Origin: 79-D21 sp964521575
Lineage (GTDB): Bacteria; Synergistota; Synergistia; Synergistales; 79-D21
Length of the DNA: 64,000 nucleotides
Reading direction: 5' to 3'
Assembly (NCBI GenBank): GCA_964521575.1
Contig: CAZFSR010000002.1
Location: 181,852 to 245,851 of the forward strand
The notes beneath the pieces were generated by a model, which was not told where the DNA came from, did no database searches, and saw nothing but the letters and a program-made list of their open reading frames with translations. Each line of letters starts with the position of its first letter. Position 1 is the first letter of the stretch. Positions 25,074 to 33,107 of the stretch are shown here, piece after piece. The position numbers were made by a program, and so were the translations under genes.

Positions 25074-26049
25074 GGAAGGTCACGTCCGCCGGCATCCCGG
25101 GCTTGAGGAGGGACTCCGCGTTGTCCACCGCCACTTCCACCGCAAAGACCAGGTTCGCCCGCTCTTCCGTCGTGAGGCTCTGCCGGGGGGTGAACTCGGC
25201 CCGGTCGGAAACGGTCCTCACCTTCCCTTCGAAGACCCGGTCCGGGAAGGAATCGACCCGCACGTCCGCACCCGTGCCCGCCTTCACCCGGCCCAGGACC
25301 GTGCTGGGAAGGTAGACCTTGACCCAGCAGTCCGACAGGTTCGCAACGTTGGCCAGGACCGCCCCGGCGGGCAGGAACTCTCCCTCTTCGTAGTTCCTGG
25401 ACAGGACAAGCCCGCCCAGCGGGGCAGCCAGGACCGTGTCCCCCAAACGGGAGGCCGTCACCCGGCCCAGGGCTTCCAGGCGCCTCACCTCCGCCTCCTG
25501 GGCGGCCAACACGTCGGTCCGGGTCCCCGACCTGACCAGGGACAGGCGTTCCCCTGCCGCAGCCAGGTCCTTCTTCGCCAGGTCCCTGCGGGCCTTGACC
25601 TCGTCCATCTCCTTCCGGGAGATGACCCTCTCGGCGTACAGGGTGGAAAAACGGGTGAAATCGGCTTCGGCCAGGTCGTACCGGACCTGGGCGGCTCCCC
25701 GGGCCTCCTCGGCCTCGCGGACCTCCTGCGGGCGGGGTCCCTTCCTGAGGTCGGCCAGGACCGCTCTTGCCCTCTCAAGGGCAGCCGCATCCTGAGCCCG
25801 CTGGGCCTCCAGGTCGTTCCTCACGAGGCGGGCAAGGACCTGGCCCCTCGTGACCCGGTCTCCCTCCCTGAAGCGGACTTCCGACAGCGTCCCGCTTTCC
25901 TTCGCCGTGACGTTCACTTCCGTCACCTCGATTGTCCCCGCCGCCGCGATGGCGTTGTCCTTCCGGTTCCCCAGGAAACGGCATAGCGCAACGCCCGCCG
26001 CCACCACGACCGCCACCAGCAGCAAAACGGCCAGGATCTTATGCTTCAC
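25063..26049 (-). CDS. HlyD-family membrane fusion protein (YbhG-like)
   Basis: Periplasmic adaptor, 328 aa, with one N-terminal anchor helix (LAVLLLVAVVVAAGVAL) and the biotinyl-lipoyl-like halves around GTIEVTEVNVTAKESGTLSEVRFREGDRVTRGQVLARL and TVLAAPLGGLVLSRNYEEGEFL. A long coiled-coil hairpin (about 75-180) lies between them. It links the inner-membrane ABC permease to an outer-membrane channel; none is encoded here. GTG 26049 is chosen because it starts the basic N-terminus before the helix; it overlaps the TetR stop by 11 bases. Confidence 0.9.
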   Translation of the reverse strand: MKHKILAVLLLVAVVVAAGVALCRFLGNRKDNAIAAAGTIEVTEVNVTAKESGTLSEVRFREGDRVTRGQVLARLVRNDLEAQRAQDAAALERARAVLADLRKGPRPQEVREAEEARGAAQVRYDLAEADFTRFSTLYAERVISRKEMDEVKARRDLAKKDLAAAGERLSLVRSGTRTDVLAAQEAEVRRLEALGRVTASRLGDTVLAAPLGGLVLSRNYEEGEFLPAGAVLANVANLSDCWVKVYLPSTVLGRVKAGTGADVRVDSFPDRVFEGKVRTVSDRAEFTPRQSLTTEERANLVFAVEVAVDNAESLLKPGMPADVTFHDD

Positions 26050-26638
26050 GGCAGGCCACCCCTTTCCGGAACAGCGAGAGGATCGCCTCGGGTAGCCCTT
26101 CAAGGCTCCGTTCCGGCTCCAGGATCACCCTGCGGGCCACCGGGCCCACGAGGAACAGGTAGTTCGACATGGAGGCGAGGAGCAGCGCCGTAATGGCCGG
26201 ATCCGTTCCTTCCCGCAGGTCGCCCTCGGCGACGGCCTCGTGGATCGAGACCCTAAGGAGTCCTGCAACCCTCTCCACGTGAGGCACGATCACGGTTTCG
26301 AAACAGGGGGTCGGGTCGGCCAATTCGCGGTTGATGAAACGGATCAGGGAAGGATTGGCCGCGTGAAAGGCGAAGAGCCCCCGCACGAAACCCTCGATCC
26401 GCTCCATCGGGGACCGGTCCCTTGACATGAACTTCCCGAAGTGCCGCTCCAGCTCCGTCCAGATTGCCTCCAGGACCGCCCGGTAGAGGCCTTCCTTGCC
26501 GCCGAAATAGTACGAAACGGCTGCAGCGTTGGCTCCGGCGGCCCGGGCGATCTCCCTTACGGACGTCCTGTCGAAGCCTTTTTGCGAGAAAAGCGGCCTG
26601 GCCGCCGAGAGCAACCGTTCCTTCACCGGGTCATCCAA
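26039..26638 (-). CDS. TetR-family regulator of the ABC exporter (CecR-like)
   Basis: 199-aa repressor, first gene of the exporter operon. The N-terminal helix-turn-helix is canonical (TSVREIARAAGANAAAVSYYFGGKEGLYRAVL, about residues 25-56). The C-terminal ligand domain contains FHAANPSLIRFINREL and RVAGLLRVSIHEAV, similar to CecR/YbiH, which controls ybhGFSR in E. coli. The start is TTG 26638 with GGAAGGGGG eight bases upstream. A 23-bp operator-like palindrome sits 33 bases upstream, so autoregulation is likely. Confidence 0.88.
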   Translation of the reverse strand: MDDPVKERLLSAARPLFSQKGFDRTSVREIARAAGANAAAVSYYFGGKEGLYRAVLEAIWTELERHFGKFMSRDRSPMERIEGFVRGLFAFHAANPSLIRFINRELADPTPCFETVIVPHVERVAGLLRVSIHEAVAEGDLREGTDPAITALLLASMSNYLFLVGPVARRVILEPERSLEGLPEAILSLFRKGVACREA

Positions 26639-26670
26639 ATCCCGCGCCCCCTTCCGGGTCGATGGTCTAA

Positions 26671-26693
26671 AACACTCGTTTAAAACGCATGTT
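26671..26693 (-). promoter_or_regulatory. probable TetR operator
   Basis: A 23-bp imperfect palindrome: AACACTCGTTT, a central A, then AAACGCATGTT. The outer AACA/TGTT and inner CGTTT/AAACG arms match perfectly; only two positions per arm differ. It lies just upstream of the TTG start of the TetR gene, where a self-repressor would bind. Confidence 0.6.
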
Positions 26694-26730
26694 CATAATC
26701 CTATCCCTTTTTCCTTCCTCGTCAAGGGGG

Positions 26731-26765
26731 AAAAAAGGCCGGCCCGTTCAAGACGGGCCGGCCTT
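26731..26765 (-). terminator. intrinsic terminator of the ThDP-enzyme gene
   Basis: A perfect 12-bp stem AAGGCCGGCCCG/CGGGCCGGCCTT (26735-26746, 26754-26765) with a 7-base loop, followed on the minus strand by six T. It lies 33 bases after the ThDP gene stop and separates it from the TetR promoter. Confidence 0.88.
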
Positions 26766-26798
26766 CGTCCGATAGTTTTCCAAACCAGTTTGCCGGCC

Positions 26799-28505
26799 TC
26801 AGTAAGGGCAGTCCATCCCCAACCTGGCGGCTTCCTCGGCCCATTCCGGAACCGGGGGAACCTGCTCGTCCTCGGGAAGGACCGGCATTTCCAGGAAGAA
26901 GGGCCCCTTTTGCGCGAACACCCTTTCCAGGGCCGGGGCGAGGCCGGCTGAATCCGCCACGCGCCCTGAATCCAGGCCAAACCCCCTGGCCACTGCCGGG
27001 TAGTCGGTTTCGGAAAAATCGGTGGCGAAACGGCCCCAGCCTCCGGAGAAACGGGACGTCGCCCGGATCCACCCGAAGCACTCGTTGTTGAAAAGCACGA
27101 CCTTGACGTCGCGGCCCGATCGCTTGAGCGTTTCCAGTTCCCCCGCCGTGAAACCGAAACTGCCGTCACCCGTCAGGACGACCACGGGACCTTCATGGGC
27201 GTAGGAGGCCCCAAGCCCGGCGGGCATGCCGTACCCGAGAGCCCCTACTGAGAAATTGGTGATCCATTTCCTTCCGGGGCCCTTCAGCTTCAGGAAGGCC
27301 GAGGCATAAACCGCGCTGATTCCAGGGTCGGCCACGATGAGGGCGTTTTCGGGGAGGGCCTTTTCGAGTTCCCTGACGAAACGCATCGGGTGAACCGGGG
27401 ATCCCTCCCGGCCGAAGCAGGATTCCAGGGAAGCCATGAACGCCTCGCGGGCCCGGCGGTTGGCCTGTGCCCTCGAGTCCGCGACGGAGCGGTCGATGGG
27501 CCGGCCTCGGTCCAGCATCACCTCGAGGGTGGCCTTTGCGTCACCCAGCATCGGCAGGGCCTCGGGGTAGTTGTTCCCCAGCTCCTCGCCGCTGACGTCA
27601 AGGTGCAGGACCGCCTGGCCGGAACCCGGTACGGGAACCTTCCAGCCGTCGGTCCCCGCCGAGTCGGTGCTGCAGCCGACAAAGAAGACGCAGTCCGCGT
27701 CAAGGACCCGGCCGTTGGAGAACCGGGTCCCTCCCCTGGCCCCGATGACCCCGAGCGAAAGGGGATGTGTCTCGTCGAAGGCCCCCTTGCCGTTGATCGT
27801 CGTGCCCACCGGCGCGCCGTATCGTTCCGCCAGGGCCGCCAGGGGTTCCCAGGCCTGGGAGGCGAGCACACCCTGGCCGCAGACGATGACCGGCTTTTGG
27901 GCCTTCTCGAGCGCCGCGACGGCCCGGTCGATCGATGGAAGCGAAGCGATGGGACGGTGCCCCGGGCATCGAGCGAAATCCGGCTGAACGGACAGGTTCG
28001 GCGACTCGGCCTCTTTCGCCAGGAGGTCCATGGGCACCCTCACGTGCACAGGTCCCGGCTTGCCGGTGGTGGCGATCCGGAACGCCCTGCGGACGACATG
28101 GGACACCTCGTCGGGGTGGGTGAGGGTGAACGTGGCCTTCGTGATCCCCGCGAACAGGGCCGTCTGGTCCAGGCCGGTGAGCATGTTCCGGCTTTCCATG
28201 TGGAGAGGGATGTCCGAGGTGAAGGCGATGACCGGGTTGGCCCCTTTGAAGGACTCGGCGATCCCCGGCAGGATGTGTGTGCTGCCCACGCTGGGGCTTT
28301 CACAGATCCCTGGTTTCCCCGCCGCCTTGGCATAGCCGTCGGCCATGAAGGCGCTGCTCCGCTCGTCGCGCGTCAGGACGTGCTCGATGCCGCCGAACTC
28401 TCGCCACGTTTCGTACCAGGGGAGCGTGGTTTCGCCCGGCAGCCCGAAAACGTGCCGCACTTCGTAGCCTTTCAGCATTTCCAGAAGAACCTGGGCGACT
28501 CTCAA
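26799..28505 (-). CDS. thiamine-diphosphate enzyme, acetolactate-synthase family
   Basis: 568-aa enzyme with the three-domain ThDP fold. An N-terminal catalytic Glu lies in FGLPGETTLPW (E25), a central domain is about 190-330, and a C-terminal ThDP-binding motif is GDGSFGF...FNNECFG. It belongs with acetolactate synthase, sulfoacetaldehyde acetyltransferase and related decarboxylases; FGLPGE is not the FGYPGG of biosynthetic IlvB, and no IlvN small subunit is present. The substrate is unknown. The start is TTG 28505 with AAGGAGGG six bases away. It lies 32 bases downstream of ddh and probably shares its mRNA, hinting at amino-acid-derived 2-oxo acids as substrate. Confidence 0.85.
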   Translation of the reverse strand: MRVAQVLLEMLKGYEVRHVFGLPGETTLPWYETWREFGGIEHVLTRDERSSAFMADGYAKAAGKPGICESPSVGSTHILPGIAESFKGANPVIAFTSDIPLHMESRNMLTGLDQTALFAGITKATFTLTHPDEVSHVVRRAFRIATTGKPGPVHVRVPMDLLAKEAESPNLSVQPDFARCPGHRPIASLPSIDRAVAALEKAQKPVIVCGQGVLASQAWEPLAALAERYGAPVGTTINGKGAFDETHPLSLGVIGARGGTRFSNGRVLDADCVFFVGCSTDSAGTDGWKVPVPGSGQAVLHLDVSGEELGNNYPEALPMLGDAKATLEVMLDRGRPIDRSVADSRAQANRRAREAFMASLESCFGREGSPVHPMRFVRELEKALPENALIVADPGISAVYASAFLKLKGPGRKWITNFSVGALGYGMPAGLGASYAHEGPVVVLTGDGSFGFTAGELETLKRSGRDVKVVLFNNECFGWIRATSRFSGGWGRFATDFSETDYPAVARGFGLDSGRVADSAGLAPALERVFAQKGPFFLEMPVLPEDEQVPPVPEWAEEAARLGMDCPY

Positions 28506-28537
28506 GGCCGACCCTCCTTATTCCTTTTCCCGCCCGC

Positions 28538-29446
28538 CTAGACCAGGCGCGCGAGCAATGCGTCCCGCTCCCCGCACAGACAGTCGATGGGCGGGATCTC
28601 CAGGAGAGTGTAGCATCCGGGTTTCTGCCGGGTCGAGGCCCGGGCTGCGGAGACCATGACCTGGGCCGTGGCGGCGGGATTCATGACGGACATGATGAAC
28701 TCCATGCGCTGGTTGTGCGAAGCGCCGGAAACGCCTTTCCTCTCCATGTGGACCCCGTGCCCCATGTCTTCGAGGGCGGCGATGTCCTCCGCCGGGTAAA
28801 ACACGCACTCGTCGTGGGAAAAGTACGGATCCGCCTTGATGCGCTCCGTGACCAGGCCGAAGTCGTAACCCGGCTTCGTCTTCACGTAGATCAGGCGGCG
28901 GTGGAGCCCCGTGCCGGCCGGTATGGTGACGGAAAGGGCATCCTCGACTCCTTCCAGGGCCTTGATGGCCACCGTGTGCCCCATGCTCATCCCGGGGCCG
29001 AAGTTCGTGTACGTGATGCCCCGCGGGGCGATCGTTTCCATCACGGCCCGGACGACGGAATCGGTCCCCGGGTCCCAGCCCGCCGAAATGACGGCCACGG
29101 CGCCGCTGGCCTTTGCCGCGGCATCCAGGGAAGCCCTGAGTTCCATGACGGGTTTCCCGTGGATATCGAAGCTGTCCACCGTATTGATCCCCTTCGCCAG
29201 GTAGGAAGGGGCCACCTCGGGCACGGCCCGGCTGGCGATTCCCAGGATGGCGGCGTGGACCTTCCCAAGCCGGTCGACCTCCGTGACGACCTCGAGGTCG
29301 GGACGCCCTGCCTTCAGGGCGCGAGCCTTGTCGGGGTTCCTGAGGACGACGCCCGCAAGCTCCATGTCCGCACTGGCCGAAACAGCCTGGACGGCTTCTT
29401 GGCTGACATGCCCGAAACCCACGACGGCAACGCGAATCTTGTCCAT
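28538..29446 (-). CDS. ddh: meso-diaminopimelate D-dehydrogenase
   Basis: NADP-dependent oxidoreductase that reversibly deaminates the D-centre of meso-diaminopimelate, joining cell-wall/lysine metabolism to ammonia. 302 aa. The N-terminal Rossmann motif is VAVVGFGHVSQ. Family motifs are DSFDIHGKPV, AVISAGWDPGTDSVVRAV, TYTNFGPGMSMGH and MERKGVSGASHNQRMEF. These match the Symbiobacterium (type II) enzyme better than the Corynebacterium type, as far as I can recall. Such enzymes can also act on other D-amino acids. An SD-like AAGGAGGAAAAAGGA precedes the ATG. Confidence 0.88.
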   Translation of the reverse strand: MDKIRVAVVGFGHVSQEAVQAVSASADMELAGVVLRNPDKARALKAGRPDLEVVTEVDRLGKVHAAILGIASRAVPEVAPSYLAKGINTVDSFDIHGKPVMELRASLDAAAKASGAVAVISAGWDPGTDSVVRAVMETIAPRGITYTNFGPGMSMGHTVAIKALEGVEDALSVTIPAGTGLHRRLIYVKTKPGYDFGLVTERIKADPYFSHDECVFYPAEDIAALEDMGHGVHMERKGVSGASHNQRMEFIMSVMNPAATAQVMVSAARASTRQKPGCYTLLEIPPIDCLCGERDALLARLV

Positions 29447-29487
29447 TCCTTTTTCCTCCTTGACCCCGGGTCGGGAATTTTTCGCTC

Positions 29488-29508
29488 ATCATTGGTGAGT
29501 ACCATGAT
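29488..29508 (-). promoter_or_regulatory. possible GntR-type operator upstream of ddh
   Basis: ATCATTGGTGAGTACCATGAT contains TGGT and ACCA separated by four bases plus outer ATCAT/ATGAT matches, reminiscent of FadR/GntR-type sites. It is 42-62 bases upstream of the ddh ATG. No regulator gene is adjacent, so this is tentative. Confidence 0.35.
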
Positions 29509-29542
29509 CCTATCCTTCTCCCGCCCCGTTGTCAACCCGGAC

Positions 29543-29576
29543 AAAAAGCCGGGGCGCCCCCCAGAGGCACCCCGGC
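29543..29576 (-). terminator. intrinsic terminator of the ferritin-like gene
   Basis: GCCGGGGCGC (29548-29557) pairs with GCACCCCGGC (29567-29576) with one mismatch and a 9-base loop; on the minus strand it is followed by TTTTTGTCC. It is about 30 bases after the stop. Confidence 0.8.
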
Positions 29577-29607
29577 CCTCACGTCGCCTGACTTTTTGCC
29601 TCAGCCG

Positions 29608-30105
29608 CTACTTCTTGCCCAGGACGACATCCAGGTCCTCGAGAAGCGCCTGGAGTTCCTCCTCGTGGTTCACCTCGTCCTGGAGGATGGAGAGGACCAT
29701 GTTGTAGGTCAGGAGGTCCTTGTCCTTCGTCATCTCGGCCAGCGCCGAGTAGACCGAGATCGCGCACTGCTCGCCCTTGACGTTCTGCTCGAGGATCTTC
29801 GCGACGAACGGGTCCTCGGGGGCGTCGTAGCCGCAGTTGGTGTTCTTGTACCACCCCTCGGGGGTCGTGACCGGGGTGCCCCCCAGCTGGATGATCCGCA
29901 TCGCCACCATGTCCGCGTGCCGCAATTCGTCCGCCGCGTGCTGGACCAACTCGGTGATGACCGCCTCTTTCGTCGGCCCCTTGACGAGCTTCGCCCCCAG
30001 CCAGTACTGGTAGTGTGCCAGCCACTCGTCGGCAAAGGCCCTGTTGAGCAGCTTCAACAGCTCGTTCACATCCATACCGACGATCGAGCGTCCCTTCGTG
30101 CCCAT
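29608..30105 (-). CDS. ferritin-like di-iron protein
   Basis: 165-aa four-helix-bundle protein with two E-x-x-H motifs, as in ferritins, bacterioferritins and related proteins: first metal-site Glu E27 in ADEWLAHYQYW, E60/H63 in ADELRHAD, and the second half GEQCAISVYSALAE and LQDEVNHEEELQAL. The role is iron storage, peroxide detoxification or metal handling; which is not clear. ATG 30105 follows AAGGGGGAGTGGGA; a longer start at 30135 would add a basic stretch without an SD. Its terminator is at 29543-29576. Confidence 0.85.
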   Translation of the reverse strand: MGTKGRSIVGMDVNELLKLLNRAFADEWLAHYQYWLGAKLVKGPTKEAVITELVQHAADELRHADMVAMRIIQLGGTPVTTPEGWYKNTNCGYDAPEDPFVAKILEQNVKGEQCAISVYSALAEMTKDKDLLTYNMVLSILQDEVNHEEELQALLEDLDVVLGKK

Positions 30106-30198
30106 TCCCACTCCCCCTTTCCATGATTTTTCCATTTTACCTTATCGCCGTTTCCTCTGGCCACTCACTATAATGGGGAAAAGAAGGGAGGAAGACAC

Positions 30199-30585
30199 GT
30201 GGCGACGCTGGATCTCGAAACGTTCACCAGGTTGGCGGGAAGAATCGCAGACGAACTCCCGCCCCGCCTCGTTCGCGACCTCAACGGCGGAATTTCGGTC
30301 CTGCCGGGGAAAAAGAAGGAAGGGAAATACTACCTGATGGGCGAGTATATCGAGGATCCCCTTCTTGGAAAGGTGATCTTCATTCACTACGGATCGTTCA
30401 GGGAAGTTCTCGGGAACTCTCCCGCCGAGGAGTGGGAGGAGGAACTGCGGGAGACGATCGTCCACGAGCTTCGCCACCACGTGGAATCCCTGGCCGGCGT
30501 GGACGATCTCTCTGTCGAGGAAGAAGCGGAGCTGGCCGCGGAAGAAGCGGAAGAAGCCGGGGATGAAGAAGAGGAAGAGGGCTGA
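30199..30585 (+). CDS. small zincin-like metallopeptidase, 128 aa
   Basis: Protein of the small bacterial zinicin-type family (Pfam zincin_1-like) with an HExxH zinc motif: ETIVHELRHHVE gives H89, E90 and H93. A preceding loop holds GEYIEDPLLGKVIFIHYGSF. The acidic C-terminus (DEEEEEG) may control assembly or solubility. A third metal ligand is not obvious, so peptidase activity is inferred only. GTG 30199 has GGGAGGAAG seven bases upstream and TATAAT (30169-30174) about 25 bases before it. It is divergent from the ferritin-like gene. Confidence 0.75.
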   Translation: MATLDLETFTRLAGRIADELPPRLVRDLNGGISVLPGKKKEGKYYLMGEYIEDPLLGKVIFIHYGSFREVLGNSPAEEWEEELRETIVHELRHHVESLAGVDDLSVEEEAELAAEEAEEAGDEEEEEG

Positions 30586-30608
30586 CGACCGGCAGGACAC
30601 TGAAAAAT

Positions 30609-30644
30609 GGGACCCGGGGATTTCCCCGGGTCCCTCCTTTTTTT
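30609..30644 (+). terminator. intrinsic terminator of the zincin gene
   Basis: A perfect 11-bp stem GGGACCCGGGG/CCCCGGGTCCC with loop ATTT (30609-30634), then TCC and seven T (30638-30644). Confidence 0.9.
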
Positions 30645-30665
30645 CAAGGCCGGCCTTGAAAAAAA
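30638..30665. repeat. 28-bp perfect palindrome with T7/A7 ends
   Basis: Seven T, CAAGGCCGGCCTTG, then seven A form a perfect palindrome just before the stop codon of the FAD-oxidase gene. It overlaps the T-tract of the plus-strand terminator. It may act as a terminator for the facing gene on the minus strand. Confidence 0.65.
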
Positions 30666-31811
30666 TCAGATGCAGAAGGGTTCGAAGAAGAGGTCGTTTT
30701 CGGCAAAACGGCTGTAGCGGAAGACCGAGACGTCGACAAACGGCTTCTCGTTGTTCACGAGCTCGGACATGACGCGCCCGACGGAGGGACCGAACTGGAA
30801 ACCATGTCCGCTCCAGCCGCAATCCAGGTAGAGCCCGTCCATGGGGCTCTTGCCGACGATGGCCTGCTTGTCGGGGGTGATGTCATAGGGGCCGCTCCAC
30901 TGCCGGACGACGCGGATACCGGCCATGAGGGGCATCTTCGCGACGATGCGCTGGGATACCTCGTGGAGGAAGTGCCAGTTGACGATGTACTCGGTGTCGT
31001 GCTCGTCCAGCGGGTTGTCCCAGCCCATGTAGAAGGTGCCGTTCGGGCACTGTTTCCAGTAACTGCCGTCGTCCAGGCAGAGGACCATGGGGTGCTTCAT
31101 CCGTTCCACAGGCTCCGTGATGAGGACCTGGTGGCGTTCCGGGGTGATGGGCAGGTCGAAGCCGGCCCACTTGGCGACCTCGACGCTCCAGGCCCCGGCG
31201 CAGACCACCACCGCATCGGCTTCCCAGTCGCCCTTCGTCGTGTGGACGCCCGCCGCCTTGCCGTTCTTCACGATGAGCCCCGTGACGGGAGTTTTCTTGT
31301 GGATTTCAGCGCCGAGCTTCTCGGCGGCATTCGCGTAGGCGAAAGTCACGGTATGCGGATTGACGTGCCCGTCTTCCTGGCAGAAGCTGGCACCCAGCAT
31401 GCCTTCCGTGTTGACATGGGGGGCCAGCTCCTTGATCTCGGCAGGGGTCAGGTAGCGGGTCGGGCTTCCCAGGCTGTTCTGGAAGGCGACGTTCCTCTGG
31501 AGCAGCTGCGCCTGGGGTTCCGTGTAGGCGATCCACATGTACCCGGCAGGATCGTACTCGATGGTGATGGGGAAACCGAGGTCCTGGTCCATCGTCTTGA
31601 AGCACTGGATGTTGTACTGGGCGAGGAGACAGTTGGCTTCGGTGCCGAATTGCAGGCGGATGCCGGCGGCGCAGCGGCCGGTGCCGCCGGAGGTCAGGTA
31701 GTCCCGCTCGAAAAGTGCGACCTTGAAGCCCTTCTTCGCGAGGTGGTAGGCGGTGGAACAGCCATGTACACCGCCGCCAATGATGGCGACGTCAACCTTG
31801 TTCACGGACAT
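30666..31811 (-). CDS. FAD-dependent amino-acid oxidase/dehydrogenase (DadA/SoxB-like)
   Basis: 381-aa flavoprotein of the DAO superfamily. The Rossmann motif is VAIIGGGVHGCSTAYHLAKKGFKVALFERD, and the C-terminal flavin region is YDITPDKQAIVGKSPMDGLYLDCGWSGHGFQFGPSVG. Residues SGGTGRCAAGIRLQFGTE fit the flavin ring loop of sarcosine-oxidase/glycine-oxidase-like proteins. It lies downstream of the proline/hydroxyproline epimerase on the same strand, so oxidation of a D-imino acid (D-proline or cis-4-hydroxy-D-proline) is likely. ATG 31811 follows GGGAGG. In an anaerobe the electron acceptor is probably a quinone or ferredoxin and not oxygen. Confidence 0.82.
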   Translation of the reverse strand: MSVNKVDVAIIGGGVHGCSTAYHLAKKGFKVALFERDYLTSGGTGRCAAGIRLQFGTEANCLLAQYNIQCFKTMDQDLGFPITIEYDPAGYMWIAYTEPQAQLLQRNVAFQNSLGSPTRYLTPAEIKELAPHVNTEGMLGASFCQEDGHVNPHTVTFAYANAAEKLGAEIHKKTPVTGLIVKNGKAAGVHTTKGDWEADAVVVCAGAWSVEVAKWAGFDLPITPERHQVLITEPVERMKHPMVLCLDDGSYWKQCPNGTFYMGWDNPLDEHDTEYIVNWHFLHEVSQRIVAKMPLMAGIRVVRQWSGPYDITPDKQAIVGKSPMDGLYLDCGWSGHGFQFGPSVGRVMSELVNNEKPFVDVSVFRYSRFAENDLFFEPFCI

Positions 31812-31985
31812 GCGAAAAACCTCCCTTTGCTTGATCGGGGGAAAGCGCGAAAACACCTTCCCGCAGGCAGTTAAAGCCGCTCCGGATCAGGAAGGCCTTT
31901 CACACGGTGGTCTCTTGCGGCATCCCCTGGGAAGGGGAAGGTGCCAGTGATCCTGGCAGCTCATTCGCCGTCGCCCCGCCCTCGC

Positions 31986-32993
31986 CTAGCGTTTCAGCTG
32001 GAATCCTTCGCCCACCTTGTCCCCGGGCTGCTTCATGAGGAAGTTGAAGCCCGTGACGTATGAGCGGCTCCTGAGGAAAGGCAGGACGGTGTCGAAGCCT
32101 CCCACTTTGGGCCCCGGCTCGTACCAGCCCTCGAAAAGGCTGCCGATGACACTCTGGTGAAGGAATTTTTCGCCGGGAGCCAATTTGCCCTTGGCGGCCA
32201 GGAGCGCCATCTTGGCGCAGCTTCCCGTTCCGCACGGGGAACGGTCCTGGTTGCCCTCGCCCCAGACCACCGTGTTCCGCGTGACCTGCCCGGGCCGCTC
32301 CAGGCTGAACTCCACCAGGGCAACGTGATCGATCGCCGTTTCCACCGGGTGCTGGACCTTCACGGCCCGGTTGACCTCCCGCAAGATCTCCAGCCCCAGC
32401 GGGACGATCCGTCCGCATTCCTCGGGCGTGATCCCGAGATCGAGCTGGCCGGCAGGAACGATGGCGAAGAAGTTGCCCCCGTAGGAGATGTCCAGGTGGA
32501 TCTTCTTTCCCAGCGACGGGACCTCGATTTCGACATCCCGGGCGTAGACGAAGGCGGGAACGTTGCTCAGGACGACGTCGCCCACGACGCCGTCCTTCAC
32601 CTCGACCTGGAGCCGGACCAGTCCTGCCGGCGTGTCGAGGACAACCTCCGTCGTGGGTTCTGTCTTCTTGATCATCCCCAGGTCCACGAGGGTTCGGCCC
32701 AGCCCGATGGAACCGTGGCCGCACATGGAAAGGCTCGTCCCGGCATCCATGAAGATGATCCCGTAGTGGGCCTCCGGGTGGCAGGCGGGCACGAGCAGGG
32801 CCCCGAACATGTCGGAGTGGCCGTGAGGCTCGTTCATGACGAACGCCCGGAAATCGTCTTGGTTCTTCATGAAGTCGAGCCACTTCTCCGTGATCGTGGC
32901 GCCCTTGAGCAGGGGGCCTCCTCCCATGATCAGCCGTGTCGGTTCACCGCCCGTATGGGTATCGACCACCGCCGCAAAGCGTTCGATGTCCAT
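31986..32993 (-). CDS. proline racemase / 4-hydroxyproline 2-epimerase
   Basis: 335-aa member of the proline-racemase family. Both catalytic Cys are present: C91 in SMCGHGSIG and C254 in DRSPCGTGSCAKM, so it is a two-base epimerase and not the dehydratase branch, which has Thr in place of the second Cys. MCGHGSIG with a Gly after His leans toward 4-hydroxyproline epimerase over proline racemase, but I cannot be sure. It converts L- to D-imino acid for the FAD oxidase downstream. The 174-base gap 31812-31985 between the two genes contains no gene, only a weak 6-bp hairpin at 31942-31958. SD GGGGAGGGGCAGG precedes the ATG. Confidence 0.88.
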   Translation of the reverse strand: MDIERFAAVVDTHTGGEPTRLIMGGGPLLKGATITEKWLDFMKNQDDFRAFVMNEPHGHSDMFGALLVPACHPEAHYGIIFMDAGTSLSMCGHGSIGLGRTLVDLGMIKKTEPTTEVVLDTPAGLVRLQVEVKDGVVGDVVLSNVPAFVYARDVEIEVPSLGKKIHLDISYGGNFFAIVPAGQLDLGITPEECGRIVPLGLEILREVNRAVKVQHPVETAIDHVALVEFSLERPGQVTRNTVVWGEGNQDRSPCGTGSCAKMALLAAKGKLAPGEKFLHQSVIGSLFEGWYEPGPKVGGFDTVLPFLRSRSYVTGFNFLMKQPGDKVGEGFQLKR

Positions 32994-33045
32994 CTGCCTG
33001 CCCCTCCCCTGTGGTCCGTATTGGATGCCAAATTAACCCCATAAG

Positions 33046-33072
33046 TTTCATATGAAAGAGCCGGTCTGTCAA
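33046..33072 (-). promoter_or_regulatory. TTGACA box with 12-bp palindrome upstream of the epimerase gene
   Basis: TTGACA reads on the minus strand at 33072-33067, followed 9 bases on by the perfect palindrome TTTCATATGAAA (33046-33057). This places a possible operator over the -10 zone. No good -10 is visible at the usual 17-base spacing; a TGAAAC lies at 16. Candidate promoter/operator only. Confidence 0.4.
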
Positions 33073-33107
33073 ACAAATTCTATTTTTCTCATATTGTCTA
33101 AACCAGG

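Noticed and set aside
31812..31985. Possible small gene between the epimerase and FAD-oxidase genes
   Set aside because: No frame has an SD and coding look; only a weak 6-bp hairpin is present.
31986..32993. trans-3-hydroxy-L-proline dehydratase
   Set aside because: That branch has Thr at the second active-site position; here it is Cys254.
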